Of a stretch of DNA of 64,000 nucleotides, positions 10,027-19,413 are shown in pieces. The notes beneath the pieces are model-generated. The model had not been told where the DNA came from. It ran no database searches and saw only the letters and a program-made list of their open reading frames with translations. Where the stretch lies: the NCBI RefSeq assembly GCF_020295405.1, contig NZ_JADEYP010000022.1, positions 1-64,000 on the forward strand. Reading direction: 5' to 3'. A program made the translations under genes and the position numbers. This DNA comes from Sphingobacterium bovistauri. GTDB lineage: Bacteria > Bacteroidota > Bacteroidia > Sphingobacteriales > Sphingobacteriaceae. Position 1 is the stretch's first letter, and the number at the start of each line of letters is the position of its first letter.

Positions 10027-11559
10027 ATGAAAAAGATAGTTTTAGGACTTTTATTACTGAATACATTATTATTCTTGTCTTGTGGAAAAGAATTTTTAAA
10101 TGTTTCACCAAAGGATAATTTAACAGGTAATAATTACTGGAAGTCAGAACAAGATGTTGATAAATTTATAGTCGGTATTTATAAGACTTTTCGTTTAGCT
10201 ACTATGGGTACCCCTCGTGGAGGTCAAGATAATCACCGTATATTTTTTCCAGCGACAGGTGATTTTAGATGTGCACCAATTGTACGCACATCTCAATCTT
10301 CAGCCTCTTTTCGTAATTATTTGACGCACTTGAGGAATAATAATATAAATGCATTATTTCATGGTGATTACAGTTTTTTTGGCTTTACAGCTATTCCAAA
10401 ATGGAATGATTTCTTCAAAATGGTACAGAATGCCAATATTGTTTATTTCGAAATGGATAATATGGAACCTGGTTTAATCTCTCCTGCTAGTATAGCAAGG
10501 TATAAAGCTGAGGCTGTATTTTTGCGCAACCTAGCTTATTTCTTCATGGTAAGGTTATATGGTGATGTACCATATTACACAGAAGCATATCATAGTAAGG
10601 CTATCGGTCGTACTAATATGTTGGAAGTTTTAGCCAAATGTGCTGATGATATGAAGGCGCATTATAAAGATCTTCCTTGGACATATGAAGATCCTTCTAT
10701 CGTAGGAAATAGAGCTATGCGCGGTGCAGCAATAACTTTAATGATGCATATGAATATGTGGATGGCTGGTTTTACAACTGAAGATAAAAACCAATACTAC
10801 AATGATGTTGTGTCATTAGGAGATGAGATTCGTTTAGAGAATAATAATTCTTATGAATTATTACCATTGGAGCGTACAAAAGAAATATTTAAAGGTCGTA
10901 CAAGAGAAGGATTATTTGAGATAGTTCAGAATTTGAATTACGGAGAGACTTTTTCTATTAGTTCCCCATACTCAGATTATTTCTTGCGCTATCCAAATAA
11001 GAATATAGCTATACAGCGTTCTTATTTATTTTATGAGCCTAAATTTATGGAAGAGCTCTATCCACTTGGCGGAACAGATAAGCGTAAAGATGTATGGTAT
11101 GATGAAAACATCTATAATACAACTGGCTTGATGCAATGTTTGAAGTTTTTAAATGTATTTAATGAAGAAGGCGAGGATTATAATCCAGATGATAATCAGG
11201 TTGTCTTTAGATATGCTGACCCAATTTTACTACAAGCTGAAGCGCTAGCTGAGTTGAGTAGAGACCCTGAGGCTAGAGAGGTGGTAAATATCATAAGAAG
11301 ACGTGCAGAGGCAACTCTTGCTGTCTCTGAAACTGGTGATGAATTAAAGGACTTTATATGGTGGGAGCGTGTACGTGAATTGATTGGTGAAGGTCATTTT
11401 TATTATGATTTAGTACGTACAAAGAAAGTCTTAAATACGAAGTATACGCAAGCGGCAATGTCAGTAGACGTATTCAACAGAGGTGGATGGACATGGCCAA
11501 TAAATAAAGATGCTTTAATTGATAATCCGTATATGAATTTAAATAACTATTGGAATTAA
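10027..11559 (+). CDS. SusD-like surface lipoprotein (RagB/SusD family)
   Basis: This 510-residue lipoprotein (leader ends LFLSC) shows SusD hallmarks: N-terminal GKEFLNVSPKDNLTGNNYW, the AEAVFLRNLAYFFMVRLYGDVPY motif at about 160-185, and the C-terminal WERVRELIGEGHFYYDLVRTK motif. It should form a lidded complex with the receptor encoded just upstream. It is only distantly similar to the first SusD of the locus, so the two pairs may hold different ligands or different parts of one ligand. Confidence 0.94.
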   Translation: MKKIVLGLLLLNTLLFLSCGKEFLNVSPKDNLTGNNYWKSEQDVDKFIVGIYKTFRLATMGTPRGGQDNHRIFFPATGDFRCAPIVRTSQSSASFRNYLTHLRNNNINALFHGDYSFFGFTAIPKWNDFFKMVQNANIVYFEMDNMEPGLISPASIARYKAEAVFLRNLAYFFMVRLYGDVPYYTEAYHSKAIGRTNMLEVLAKCADDMKAHYKDLPWTYEDPSIVGNRAMRGAAITLMMHMNMWMAGFTTEDKNQYYNDVVSLGDEIRLENNNSYELLPLERTKEIFKGRTREGLFEIVQNLNYGETFSISSPYSDYFLRYPNKNIAIQRSYLFYEPKFMEELYPLGGTDKRKDVWYDENIYNTTGLMQCLKFLNVFNEEGEDYNPDDNQVVFRYADPILLQAEALAELSRDPEAREVVNIIRRRAEATLAVSETGDELKDFIWWERVRELIGEGHFYYDLVRTKKVLNTKYTQAAMSVDVFNRGGWTWPINKDALIDNPYMNLNNYWN

Positions 11560-11564
11560 TTTGG

Positions 11565-12281
11565 ATGGAGATGAAAAATACAAACAGTTTAAGATTAATT
11601 TTTTTGACAATTATAAGTTTGATAGTGTCATTATCATCTTGTAAAAAAGATTATTATGTGGATGGGGGAGTGCACGATCCGAATTATAATGGTACGATTT
11701 TAGATTTTTTAAAAAGCCGTCCTGAATTATTTGATACACTTGTCAAGGTCATCGAATTAGCGAATTACAGCTCATTACTAAATGATCCAAACGCTAACGT
11801 TACTTTTTTTGCACCTACATCACAAAGTATTTCGAAAAGTATGACCAGCTTAAATAGCCAATTGTTTTTTAGAGGTCAGGATACAGTATTGAAAGTTGAG
11901 CAGGTCTCTCCAGAAGTATGGCGTAAGTATCTTTCAAGATATATATACAAAGAAAAATATTTACTTAAGGACTATCCTCAAATAGATACAAGTGATATGC
12001 TAGCCTATCCAGGTCAAGGATATCTTTCGATAGATGGTGATCCACTGAATATTGGTACATTTTATAATGATGTTAGAACAAAAAATAGCGCTGGGGTAGA
12101 GCAAATTGTTAAATATGCAGGTTATAGACAGATTTTAATTAACTATTCAAATCCTGTTGCAACGTCAGACATTCAGCCAAAAAATGGTGTAATTCATGTC
12201 TTGCAATCATTTAGACATAGCTTTGGTTTCTATACATTTGATTTCACTTCAGATGCGATTAATAAAGGTATTACTTACTAG
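11565..12281 (+). CDS. Fasciclin (FAS1) domain lipoprotein, module 2
   Basis: The leader ends LSLSSC and is followed by a single FAS1-like domain: NGTILDFLKSRPELFDTLVKVIE, the H1-like VTFFAPTSQS and the H2-like KNGVIHVLQSF close to the end. It is a clear paralogue of the protein at 5138 in length, domain layout and position behind SusD. ATG 11565 or 11571 are both plausible starts; the frame extends further upstream only through a TTG inside the SusD gene. It likely sits on the cell surface as part of module 2. Confidence 0.86.
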   Translation: MEMKNTNSLRLIFLTIISLIVSLSSCKKDYYVDGGVHDPNYNGTILDFLKSRPELFDTLVKVIELANYSSLLNDPNANVTFFAPTSQSISKSMTSLNSQLFFRGQDTVLKVEQVSPEVWRKYLSRYIYKEKYLLKDYPQIDTSDMLAYPGQGYLSIDGDPLNIGTFYNDVRTKNSAGVEQIVKYAGYRQILINYSNPVATSDIQPKNGVIHVLQSFRHSFGFYTFDFTSDAINKGITY

Positions 12282-12290
12282 TTTATAGAT

Positions 12291-13880
12291 ATGATAAGTT
12301 CAAAAATTAAATATATAGGTACAGTTATACTTAGTTTACTAATTATTTATAGCTGTCAAAAAAAAGAAGAAATTGGTGTAAATCCATATGAAGGAGGTAA
12401 AGAGCCATTTGGAATTTTATTTACTTCAAACCGTGCTGATCCAACGACTGCATTACCAGGCGAGGTTGTACGTGTGAGCGTAAGGGGGTTAAAACAATAT
12501 GAAAATAAGTTCGATTTACGATTGAATGAAGTATCTACAGAGATTGTGACTTTATCAGATTCTACTGCAGATATTAGAATACCAGCTGAAGTTAGTTCTG
12601 GTATTGTTACGGTAATTATGAATGGACAAATTTTTTATGGACCATGGATTGGAATTGAAGGTAAGGTGTCTGTCGATAGAGATTACAAAATAGTCAACGG
12701 ATTTAATAGTACGGTAATGGGAATTTTACCACATGCAGGGGGACATATTGTAGTCGGGAATTTTACGGATTTTGAAAATGAATTACAAGGAGGTAAGTAC
12801 CTGACAGGTATTCATTATATTAATAGTTTGGGGCAAACGTCTAATGACATGGATTTTAGAAGACGGTCGAATTCTGGTATATCAAGCATCGTAAGATTAT
12901 CGAGTGGTGAATTTATGATAGGAGGCTTTTTTACTGAATTTTCAAAGCGAAAAGTTGATGGTATTGCAAGATTGTTGCCAAAGGGAAGTCTAGATACAAC
13001 GACTGTTGCAGTAATCAACCCTTTTCCTGAAGATAAACCTCTTGATGGTCTTGATACCGTATCTTCATTCAATTCAGGATTTATAAACGGGTTAGTAAGT
13101 AAAGTGTTCGAAACACCTGATAAAGATATTATTGTTGTAGGAAGTTTCACAATACATAGAAAAATTGATTACCAATATTCGTCAAGAGACAATAGACGAT
13201 ATGTAAATACAAGAGTACGTAATGTCGCTAAATTAAAACCTGATGGTAAATTGGATTCTACGTTTAATTTGAATAATTCGGGACTAAATGGATTCATAAA
13301 TGATGCAGTATGTCTAAAGGATGGACGTATAGTTATAGCTGGTGCTTTTACCAACTACAATGGAAAGTCAGTTAGAAATATAGTTTGTATCAAACCTAAT
13401 GGCCAAGTGGATGATAGCTTCACTAATGTTGGTGGGACAGACTTACCTATACTTAGTTTGACATATAATCCAACTAATGATAAGTTAGTGATTGCGGGCG
13501 CATTTAAAACTTATGGTGGTAAGGCAAATAATGGTGTTGTAATTTTGAATACGGATGGAACCGAAGATCAATCATTTAAAATGGGAGATCTAGATGGGGA
13601 GTCTCCTAACTATGCTTATAAACTCAACAATGGTAGAGTATTAGTTACTGGATTCTTTTCGAAATATAATGGTGTGCGCAGGAGTGGTTTGTTGATCTTA
13701 GAATCCAATGGAGTAGCTAAGCAAGAATATAACAATTTAGGATCTTTTGCTGGTATTCCACTTACAATAACAGAAACAACCTCTTCATTAGGCAATCCGG
13801 CTATTCTATTAGGTGGGTCAATCTTCAGCGTAGATGGTTATAATGTAGGTAATATTGTAAAGATTGAAATTAAGAATTAA
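12291..13880 (+). CDS. DUF5008-like lipoprotein with delta-60 repeats
   Basis: The lipoprotein (IYSC lipobox) has an N-terminal IPT/TIG-like beta-sandwich (about 40-125: EPFGILFTSNRADPTTALPGEVVRVSV...) followed by a run of beta-propeller-like delta-60 repeats (about 135-520), each with a pattern such as AKLKPDGKLDSTF...DGRIVIAGAF..YNG. Delta-60 repeats form closed propellers and are used for binding. The position in the locus and N-terminal domain fit the DUF5008 family. Probably a surface glycan- or protein-binding component of module 2; no catalytic residues were seen. Confidence 0.75.
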   Translation: MISSKIKYIGTVILSLLIIYSCQKKEEIGVNPYEGGKEPFGILFTSNRADPTTALPGEVVRVSVRGLKQYENKFDLRLNEVSTEIVTLSDSTADIRIPAEVSSGIVTVIMNGQIFYGPWIGIEGKVSVDRDYKIVNGFNSTVMGILPHAGGHIVVGNFTDFENELQGGKYLTGIHYINSLGQTSNDMDFRRRSNSGISSIVRLSSGEFMIGGFFTEFSKRKVDGIARLLPKGSLDTTTVAVINPFPEDKPLDGLDTVSSFNSGFINGLVSKVFETPDKDIIVVGSFTIHRKIDYQYSSRDNRRYVNTRVRNVAKLKPDGKLDSTFNLNNSGLNGFINDAVCLKDGRIVIAGAFTNYNGKSVRNIVCIKPNGQVDDSFTNVGGTDLPILSLTYNPTNDKLVIAGAFKTYGGKANNGVVILNTDGTEDQSFKMGDLDGESPNYAYKLNNGRVLVTGFFSKYNGVRRSGLLILESNGVAKQEYNNLGSFAGIPLTITETTSSLGNPAILLGGSIFSVDGYNVGNIVKIEIKN

Positions 13881-13898
13881 CCTAAAACTTTGTATTGT

Positions 13899-15632
13899 AT
13901 GAAAGCAAAGAATATGATAAATCGAATGTCCCAATGGTGTATACCATTTGTCTTGATAGTGGCAGTTTTTAGTTCTTGTAATAAAGACTTTCCAAATATA
14001 TTGAAGCAGTTTTCAGAACAACCGAACTACACGTCTGGTTCTTCTAAAGTATTGTATATAATAGCTGATGGCGTAAGAGGAAAGGCTTTACAGCAATTAG
14101 AACTTCCGAATTTTAGAATAGTGACGCGCAATGCTTTACATTCATTCGGGTCATTAGGTGATTTTAAAAATACGCCTTATACTAAAGAGGCGGGAATGAC
14201 TTCATTGATGACTGGAGTTACATCAACTAAGCACAAAGTTGCAGATAATAATTTGGCAAATGCTGATTTAGTAAATTATCCGACGATTATTCAGCGTATC
14301 AAAACGTTAAATAATGATTTGAAGAGTGTCGCGTTTTCTGGAGATGAAAAAATCTATAATTCCTTGTTGAAGGATGCAGATAAAGGAAGTCTAGTAGCCT
14401 CTGATGTTGAAGTCTTGCAAAAATCAAAAGAAGAGTTGTCAAATGGAACATCAGATTTGATTGTTACACATTTTAAAGAACCCTATTTGGTTGGTTCTCA
14501 GAATTCTTTTGAAACAAATAATCAAGCTTATGTGAATTCTTTAAAAAAGATTGATGAATCGATTGGTGAATTAATTGAAACAATTAAGAAAAGATCAACA
14601 TATGACGAAGAAAATTGGTTAGTTATTATTACATCTAGTATTGGTGGAACAGCTATTAATACTGAAGTTGATAATACTGCTTATGGAGATAATAATAGAA
14701 ATACAGTAACTTTTTTTTACAGTCCTAAATTTTCTAGAAGTCTATTATCAAGACCCAATTCAACTGAAATTCCTTATGATGGTAATGCATTGCGCTATAC
14801 CTATGGTAGTCCAGCTGTAAATTCAACGTTACAAGATGCTGAGTTATATAATTTCGGTCCCAATACAGATTTTACGATCAATTTCTTTTTTAAGTCAAAT
14901 GTTACAAGTAGTCATAATTATCCAATTATTCTTTCGAAGCGTGATGTAGGTTTTGGTGGTAATGGTTGGAATTTATTTATGGAAGTTCGTGATGGAAATA
15001 ATAAAATTGGATGGAATAGTAACATTAGCAATCAAACATTTGGTACAAAGCAGGTTAATGATGGAGCATGGCATAGCTTTACAGTAGTAGTAAGTAGATC
15101 TGGTGCTACAGACACAGTTAAAGTATTTACTGATGGGGTATTTAATGCTGCAAATACAATTAGCGCTAACTCATTGCTGAATAATGCACCTCTTGTAATA
15201 GGAAAAAAGGCTCCAGATGGTAACACTGGAGCTGATTTTCAATTAAACAATCTACAAATTTACAATACAGCTTTTTCAAATAAGGATGTAGCTGAATTGG
15301 CTGGGAAGACAACTGTTGATTCTTCTCATCCAAAAAAATCTAATCTAATAGGTTATTGGCCAGGTTATGACGATGTAGGTACTAATAAAATGACAGATGT
15401 TTCAGGCAATAACAAAAATATGGTAATTACGGGCCCATATAACTGGACGAGCTTTAGTGATGTAGTACCGTATTTCCAACCCCCAATTCGTGATTCTTTC
15501 TATAGATTAGTACCTAATGCTGTAGATATACCTTTCTTTATTTATCAATGGTTTGGAATTGTTCCTAAAGAAGCTTGGGGCTTGGAGGGCAAAAGTTGGA
15601 CTCCAACATTATTAGTATCAACTTTAAATTAA
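13899..15632 (+). CDS. Alkaline-phosphatase-fold/LamG lipoprotein A (probable pseudoenzyme)
   Basis: The 578-residue lipoprotein (lipobox VFSSC) has an alkaline-phosphatase/phosphodiesterase-like domain (about 45-270, starting VLYIIADGVRG and containing GMTSLMTG) and a LamG/concanavalin-like domain (about 300-500). Where the paralogue at 17678 reads SSHGG, this protein reads SSIGG: a metal-ligand-type His is Ile248. It is therefore probably not a hydrolase but a binder. The architecture matches the DUF4983 group as I remember it. ATG 13899 is used because the frame upstream opens only with TTG. Sits just before the M60 gene. Confidence 0.75.
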   Translation: MKAKNMINRMSQWCIPFVLIVAVFSSCNKDFPNILKQFSEQPNYTSGSSKVLYIIADGVRGKALQQLELPNFRIVTRNALHSFGSLGDFKNTPYTKEAGMTSLMTGVTSTKHKVADNNLANADLVNYPTIIQRIKTLNNDLKSVAFSGDEKIYNSLLKDADKGSLVASDVEVLQKSKEELSNGTSDLIVTHFKEPYLVGSQNSFETNNQAYVNSLKKIDESIGELIETIKKRSTYDEENWLVIITSSIGGTAINTEVDNTAYGDNNRNTVTFFYSPKFSRSLLSRPNSTEIPYDGNALRYTYGSPAVNSTLQDAELYNFGPNTDFTINFFFKSNVTSSHNYPIILSKRDVGFGGNGWNLFMEVRDGNNKIGWNSNISNQTFGTKQVNDGAWHSFTVVVSRSGATDTVKVFTDGVFNAANTISANSLLNNAPLVIGKKAPDGNTGADFQLNNLQIYNTAFSNKDVAELAGKTTVDSSHPKKSNLIGYWPGYDDVGTNKMTDVSGNNKNMVITGPYNWTSFSDVVPYFQPPIRDSFYRLVPNAVDIPFFIYQWFGIVPKEAWGLEGKSWTPTLLVSTLN

Positions 15633-15639
15633 CTTGATT

Positions 15640-17664
15640 ATGAGAATAAATTTAAAAAATATATACATAATCGTCTTAGCACTAGTTGTTTTGTCATCAT
15701 GTGGTAAGTATGGATACGATTTTGAGAACGGTTTTAATTCAGGTGATAAAGATCCTTCTGAAATATCGACAGACACTGCGATGAATATAGCTGATAAAAG
15801 TCTTTATCATCGTGCACGTATATATCCTGGATTAGTGGGTGATAATGTAAAAAGGATAGCAGATACATTGATAAATTTCGATATGGATTATGTCTATGTT
15901 TCGGCGCAAGATCTTAAGGTAAGTAACGTTCCTCAACCTATCTATAGCACTGGATTATATGCACCTGCTGGTGAGAATATTAAGATAATTGTTCCTAGGG
16001 ATGTTTTGGGGCTAACTGTCCAAGTTGGTGTACACACGGATAATTTGACAGGTAAAGAAGTGTTACGTAGAGACCCTGTAATTTTTACAAAAAAGGAATT
16101 ATTCCCTGGGGTTAATTACGTTAAAAACCTCTATGGCGGTACAATTTTGATTATAACTAATAATTCTAGAACTGCACCTGTAGAATTGCGTTTTTCTGGA
16201 GCAGTACGTTCACCAGATTATATATTAGGAAAAACAAATGTTCAAGATTGGTTAAAAGATGTTGAAAATACAGCAGTTCCTTGGTTAGAGGTACGTTCTG
16301 AAAGAGTTATTTTTTCTATTCCAAGAAATATGGTTATCAACTACAAAGCAGATGCAGCAAATGTAGAAGGCGCATTGACAGAATGGAATGAAATCTATGT
16401 AAAAGACTTTTATGATTGGATGGGATTAATGCCTAATGCTAAAGATTTGAAAAATCGTTATCCAGATTTACCTGAAAGGGCAATGTTAGATATACAACCA
16501 TCAGCTGGTTACGCTCATAGCGGAAATCCGTGGGTAGCTCAAGCAGATAGGCACTGGTTTAGGATGTTTACAGATCGTAACTATATTTTAAATCCAGAGA
16601 ATCTAGGTGAGGTGAGCTGGGGAGCATTTCACGAATTAGGTCATAATTATCAACAGGGAGGAACATGGAGTTGGTCAGGTCTAGGCGAAACTACGAACAA
16701 TTTATTTGTGTGGAAAGCAGCTAATAGATTAAATAGATTAGCTATTGCAAATCATCCTGCGATTAGAGGTGCATTTGCAGCTGGTTTAGAATACGCCGCA
16801 AGAACTTCTGGAAAAAATATCATCACAGATCCTGTTACATCTACTGATAATCATCCTTTCGTGAAAATTTTATTGTTTTTACAAATTTATAATAAAGCAA
16901 TTGGTAAAAACGGGGAGTCAGGATGGGACTTTATGCCATATATATATAACAATGCTCGTAATACTGAGTATTCATTTTCTCTAGATGAAGCTAAAAGAGA
17001 TTTCTTCTACCGTAATTTATGCGATTTTACAGGTAAAGATTATCAAAAGTTTTGTAAAGCTTGGGGTATTCAAATAAGTGCCTTAGCAAGGAGAGAGATG
17101 GCGGCAAAATATCCACCATTAGAAAAAGCAATTTGGACTTATAATCCATTGACAAACACAGGAGGTGAAGGTACCATCAATCCGAAAGAAGATATTGATA
17201 TTTCAGAATGGACAATATTTGCTAAGTCTACAGAAGAGCCAACAGGAGAAGGAGCGAATAATGGTCAAGCTATACGAATTATTGATGGTAAGACGGATAC
17301 ATTCTGGCATTCGCAATGGTCTGCTGCTGTAGCGACTTTGCCTCATTCGATAACGTTCTCATTAAAGGCAAATGAAATCGTTAAAGGTTTCTATCTAGTT
17401 CCTAGAACAAATAGTACCGGGCAAAGACCTAAAAAAATTGAAATACAAGTTAGTATTGATAACAGCAACTATACAACTTTAACAGAAGCAGATTTAGCCG
17501 ATGGATATTCATTTAATATGTCAAATACTGTAGATCGTAAGGAATTTAGATTGAAACAAAGTAGAGAGATTCGTTTCGTGCGCATTTATTTTAGAGAAAA
17601 TAACCATAGCGGAAATACTAATCATGCAGTTTCGGAGTTTGGTGCATTTTACGATGTGGACTAA
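15640..17664 (+). CDS. M60-like zinc metallopeptidase lipoprotein with F5/8 domain
   Basis: The 674-residue lipoprotein (VVLSSC leader) holds a peptidase M60/enhancin-like domain (about 150-500). The gluzincin signature HExxH(x14)E is complete: HELGH at 331-335 and Glu350 in SGLGETTNN. A C-terminal F5/8 type C (CBM32-like) domain follows (about 520-674, with IRIIDGKTDTFWHSQWS). Characterised M60 members cut mucins and other O-glycoproteins outside the cell, helped by CBM32-like modules. This is the only clear degrading enzyme in the locus. It is flanked by two paralogous LamG lipoproteins. Substrate specificity is inferred. Confidence 0.92.
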   Translation: MRINLKNIYIIVLALVVLSSCGKYGYDFENGFNSGDKDPSEISTDTAMNIADKSLYHRARIYPGLVGDNVKRIADTLINFDMDYVYVSAQDLKVSNVPQPIYSTGLYAPAGENIKIIVPRDVLGLTVQVGVHTDNLTGKEVLRRDPVIFTKKELFPGVNYVKNLYGGTILIITNNSRTAPVELRFSGAVRSPDYILGKTNVQDWLKDVENTAVPWLEVRSERVIFSIPRNMVINYKADAANVEGALTEWNEIYVKDFYDWMGLMPNAKDLKNRYPDLPERAMLDIQPSAGYAHSGNPWVAQADRHWFRMFTDRNYILNPENLGEVSWGAFHELGHNYQQGGTWSWSGLGETTNNLFVWKAANRLNRLAIANHPAIRGAFAAGLEYAARTSGKNIITDPVTSTDNHPFVKILLFLQIYNKAIGKNGESGWDFMPYIYNNARNTEYSFSLDEAKRDFFYRNLCDFTGKDYQKFCKAWGIQISALARREMAAKYPPLEKAIWTYNPLTNTGGEGTINPKEDIDISEWTIFAKSTEEPTGEGANNGQAIRIIDGKTDTFWHSQWSAAVATLPHSITFSLKANEIVKGFYLVPRTNSTGQRPKKIEIQVSIDNSNYTTLTEADLADGYSFNMSNTVDRKEFRLKQSREIRFVRIYFRENNHSGNTNHAVSEFGAFYDVD

Positions 17665-17677
17665 TTAACTATTAATT

Positions 17678-19408
17678 ATGAAAAGAAGATTTTTAAACAT
17701 ATTCTCCTTGCTGTTAGCAGTAATGGCAGTTACTGGATGTACAAAATATTATAATCCAGATCCAAATTTTGAGGAATATGAGCAAGAAGTAGAGAAGACG
17801 GTTAAGCGGAAAGTACTATTTATATCCATAGATGGATTGGTTGGACAAGAATTGAAGAAGAAAATTCCAACTAATTTAGCAGAGTTGATGAAGAGTGGCA
17901 AGTATTCTTTTGATGCGTTGACAGACAGTAGAACTTCTGATCCTGCTAGCTGGGCTACTATGGCGACAGGATATTCTTATGGAAAGCATTTGATAGATAA
18001 TGATAATTATTTACCGACTCCAAATTCGGATAAGCCACATGACGATATCAATTTTGTGCCAAGTGTAATTTATAGGCTTGAAGATCAACATTCAACATTA
18101 AGGACTTCAATTGTGGTACAGGATGAAGGATTGGCTAATGTTTTATTAATGGATGCAGATGATAACATTCTGGTACAAGGTGATGGTAAAGTGAAAGATG
18201 AAGTGAAAGCATTATTTTCTAAATCAGCTCCAGACTTTACAGTTGTTCAATTTAAAGATGTTTTGGCAGCAGGTAAGAGTTCATCTTTCAGTATGAGTGA
18301 AACCAGTTATTCAGCAGCTGTGGAACGTGTGGATGGTTTCATTGGAGAGATTGTTCAAGCAATTAAATCTAGAGAAGATTATTCTTATGAAGATTGGTTA
18401 ATTATTATTACATCAAGTCATGGAGGTGTCGGTTCTAGTTATGGAGGTGATTCATTTGCAGAACGTAATGTTTTTTCATTATACTATCAAAAGGATTTGA
18501 AAGGGCAGGAGCTTATTCCAGAAATAATCATTTCTCCGCATTTTTATGGTGGTGATGGGACAGAAGGTGGACCTAAAGAAGGGGTTAGAGCTAGAAATAC
18601 AGCTGCTGTAGCAGGTGAAGAAAATTATAACATATCAAAAACAGGGCAATTGACTATTGAAGCGAAAGTAAAAATTAATAAAAATGCTGCAGGAACATGG
18701 TCATATACATGGCCACCATTTTTGAGTAAGGTGAATGCTAGATCAGGATCTACAGCAGGTTGGTCTTTCTTTAGAAATGGAAACAATGTATCTCTTTATT
18801 GTGCTGATGGATCCACTAAACTTGAAATTGGTGGAGGTCCTATATCTGTAGATGATAAGTGGGCGCATATGACAGGTGTTTTTTCAAGTAATAATGGTGT
18901 TGTAACATCAAAATTATATGTTGATGGAAATAAGGTGGCAGAAGGTTCTCAAAAACTGAATATCAATAATGTTTTATCTACATCTCCTTTGACTTTTGGA
19001 TTCCAAGCGAATGTATTTTCAGCCCAATTTTTGGATTTACACTTAGCTGATATTTATATTTGGAATATAGCTTTGAATGATGATGAGGTACGAGAAAATT
19101 CAAAAAGAATGGGAGTCCCTGATGCACATCCAAAAAAATCAAATCTGATTGGATATTGGCCCATGGATGATGGAGGTGCTGTTCTTAAAAATAAGGTTAA
19201 TGGAATGCCTAATATACCTTTGCAAGGAAATTACCAATATAAAGTAAAAGGAAACAATCTTCCATATGTAGATGAAAATGCGATATTGATTCAGAATGTG
19301 GATGTAACGAGACATGTTTTTTATTGGTTAGGAATCAATCCTCATGAAAATTGGGGTTTAGAAGGAACTCCATTTTTATCAAAATTTGAATTGGAATTTT
19401 TGAAATAG
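17678..19408 (+). CDS. Alkaline-phosphatase-fold/LamG lipoprotein B
   Basis: The 576-residue lipoprotein (VTGC lipobox) is a paralogue of the protein at 13899. The N-terminal domain (about 45-270) starts VLFISIDGLVGQELKK, carries the TSDPASWATMATG segment where the nucleophile Thr/Ser of the superfamily lies, and keeps SSHGG (His248). A LamG-like domain occupies about 310-490, and both paralogues end in a conserved ...GLEGxxW/PxL tail. It may be an active phosphodiesterase or phosphatase, although the usual Asp before His-Gly is Ser. Position after the M60 gene suggests it acts on, or binds, the same surface substrate. Confidence 0.75.
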   Translation: MKRRFLNIFSLLLAVMAVTGCTKYYNPDPNFEEYEQEVEKTVKRKVLFISIDGLVGQELKKKIPTNLAELMKSGKYSFDALTDSRTSDPASWATMATGYSYGKHLIDNDNYLPTPNSDKPHDDINFVPSVIYRLEDQHSTLRTSIVVQDEGLANVLLMDADDNILVQGDGKVKDEVKALFSKSAPDFTVVQFKDVLAAGKSSSFSMSETSYSAAVERVDGFIGEIVQAIKSREDYSYEDWLIIITSSHGGVGSSYGGDSFAERNVFSLYYQKDLKGQELIPEIIISPHFYGGDGTEGGPKEGVRARNTAAVAGEENYNISKTGQLTIEAKVKINKNAAGTWSYTWPPFLSKVNARSGSTAGWSFFRNGNNVSLYCADGSTKLEIGGGPISVDDKWAHMTGVFSSNNGVVTSKLYVDGNKVAEGSQKLNINNVLSTSPLTFGFQANVFSAQFLDLHLADIYIWNIALNDDEVRENSKRMGVPDAHPKKSNLIGYWPMDDGGAVLKNKVNGMPNIPLQGNYQYKVKGNNLPYVDENAILIQNVDVTRHVFYWLGINPHENWGLEGTPFLSKFELEFLK

Positions 19409-19413
19409 TCATT

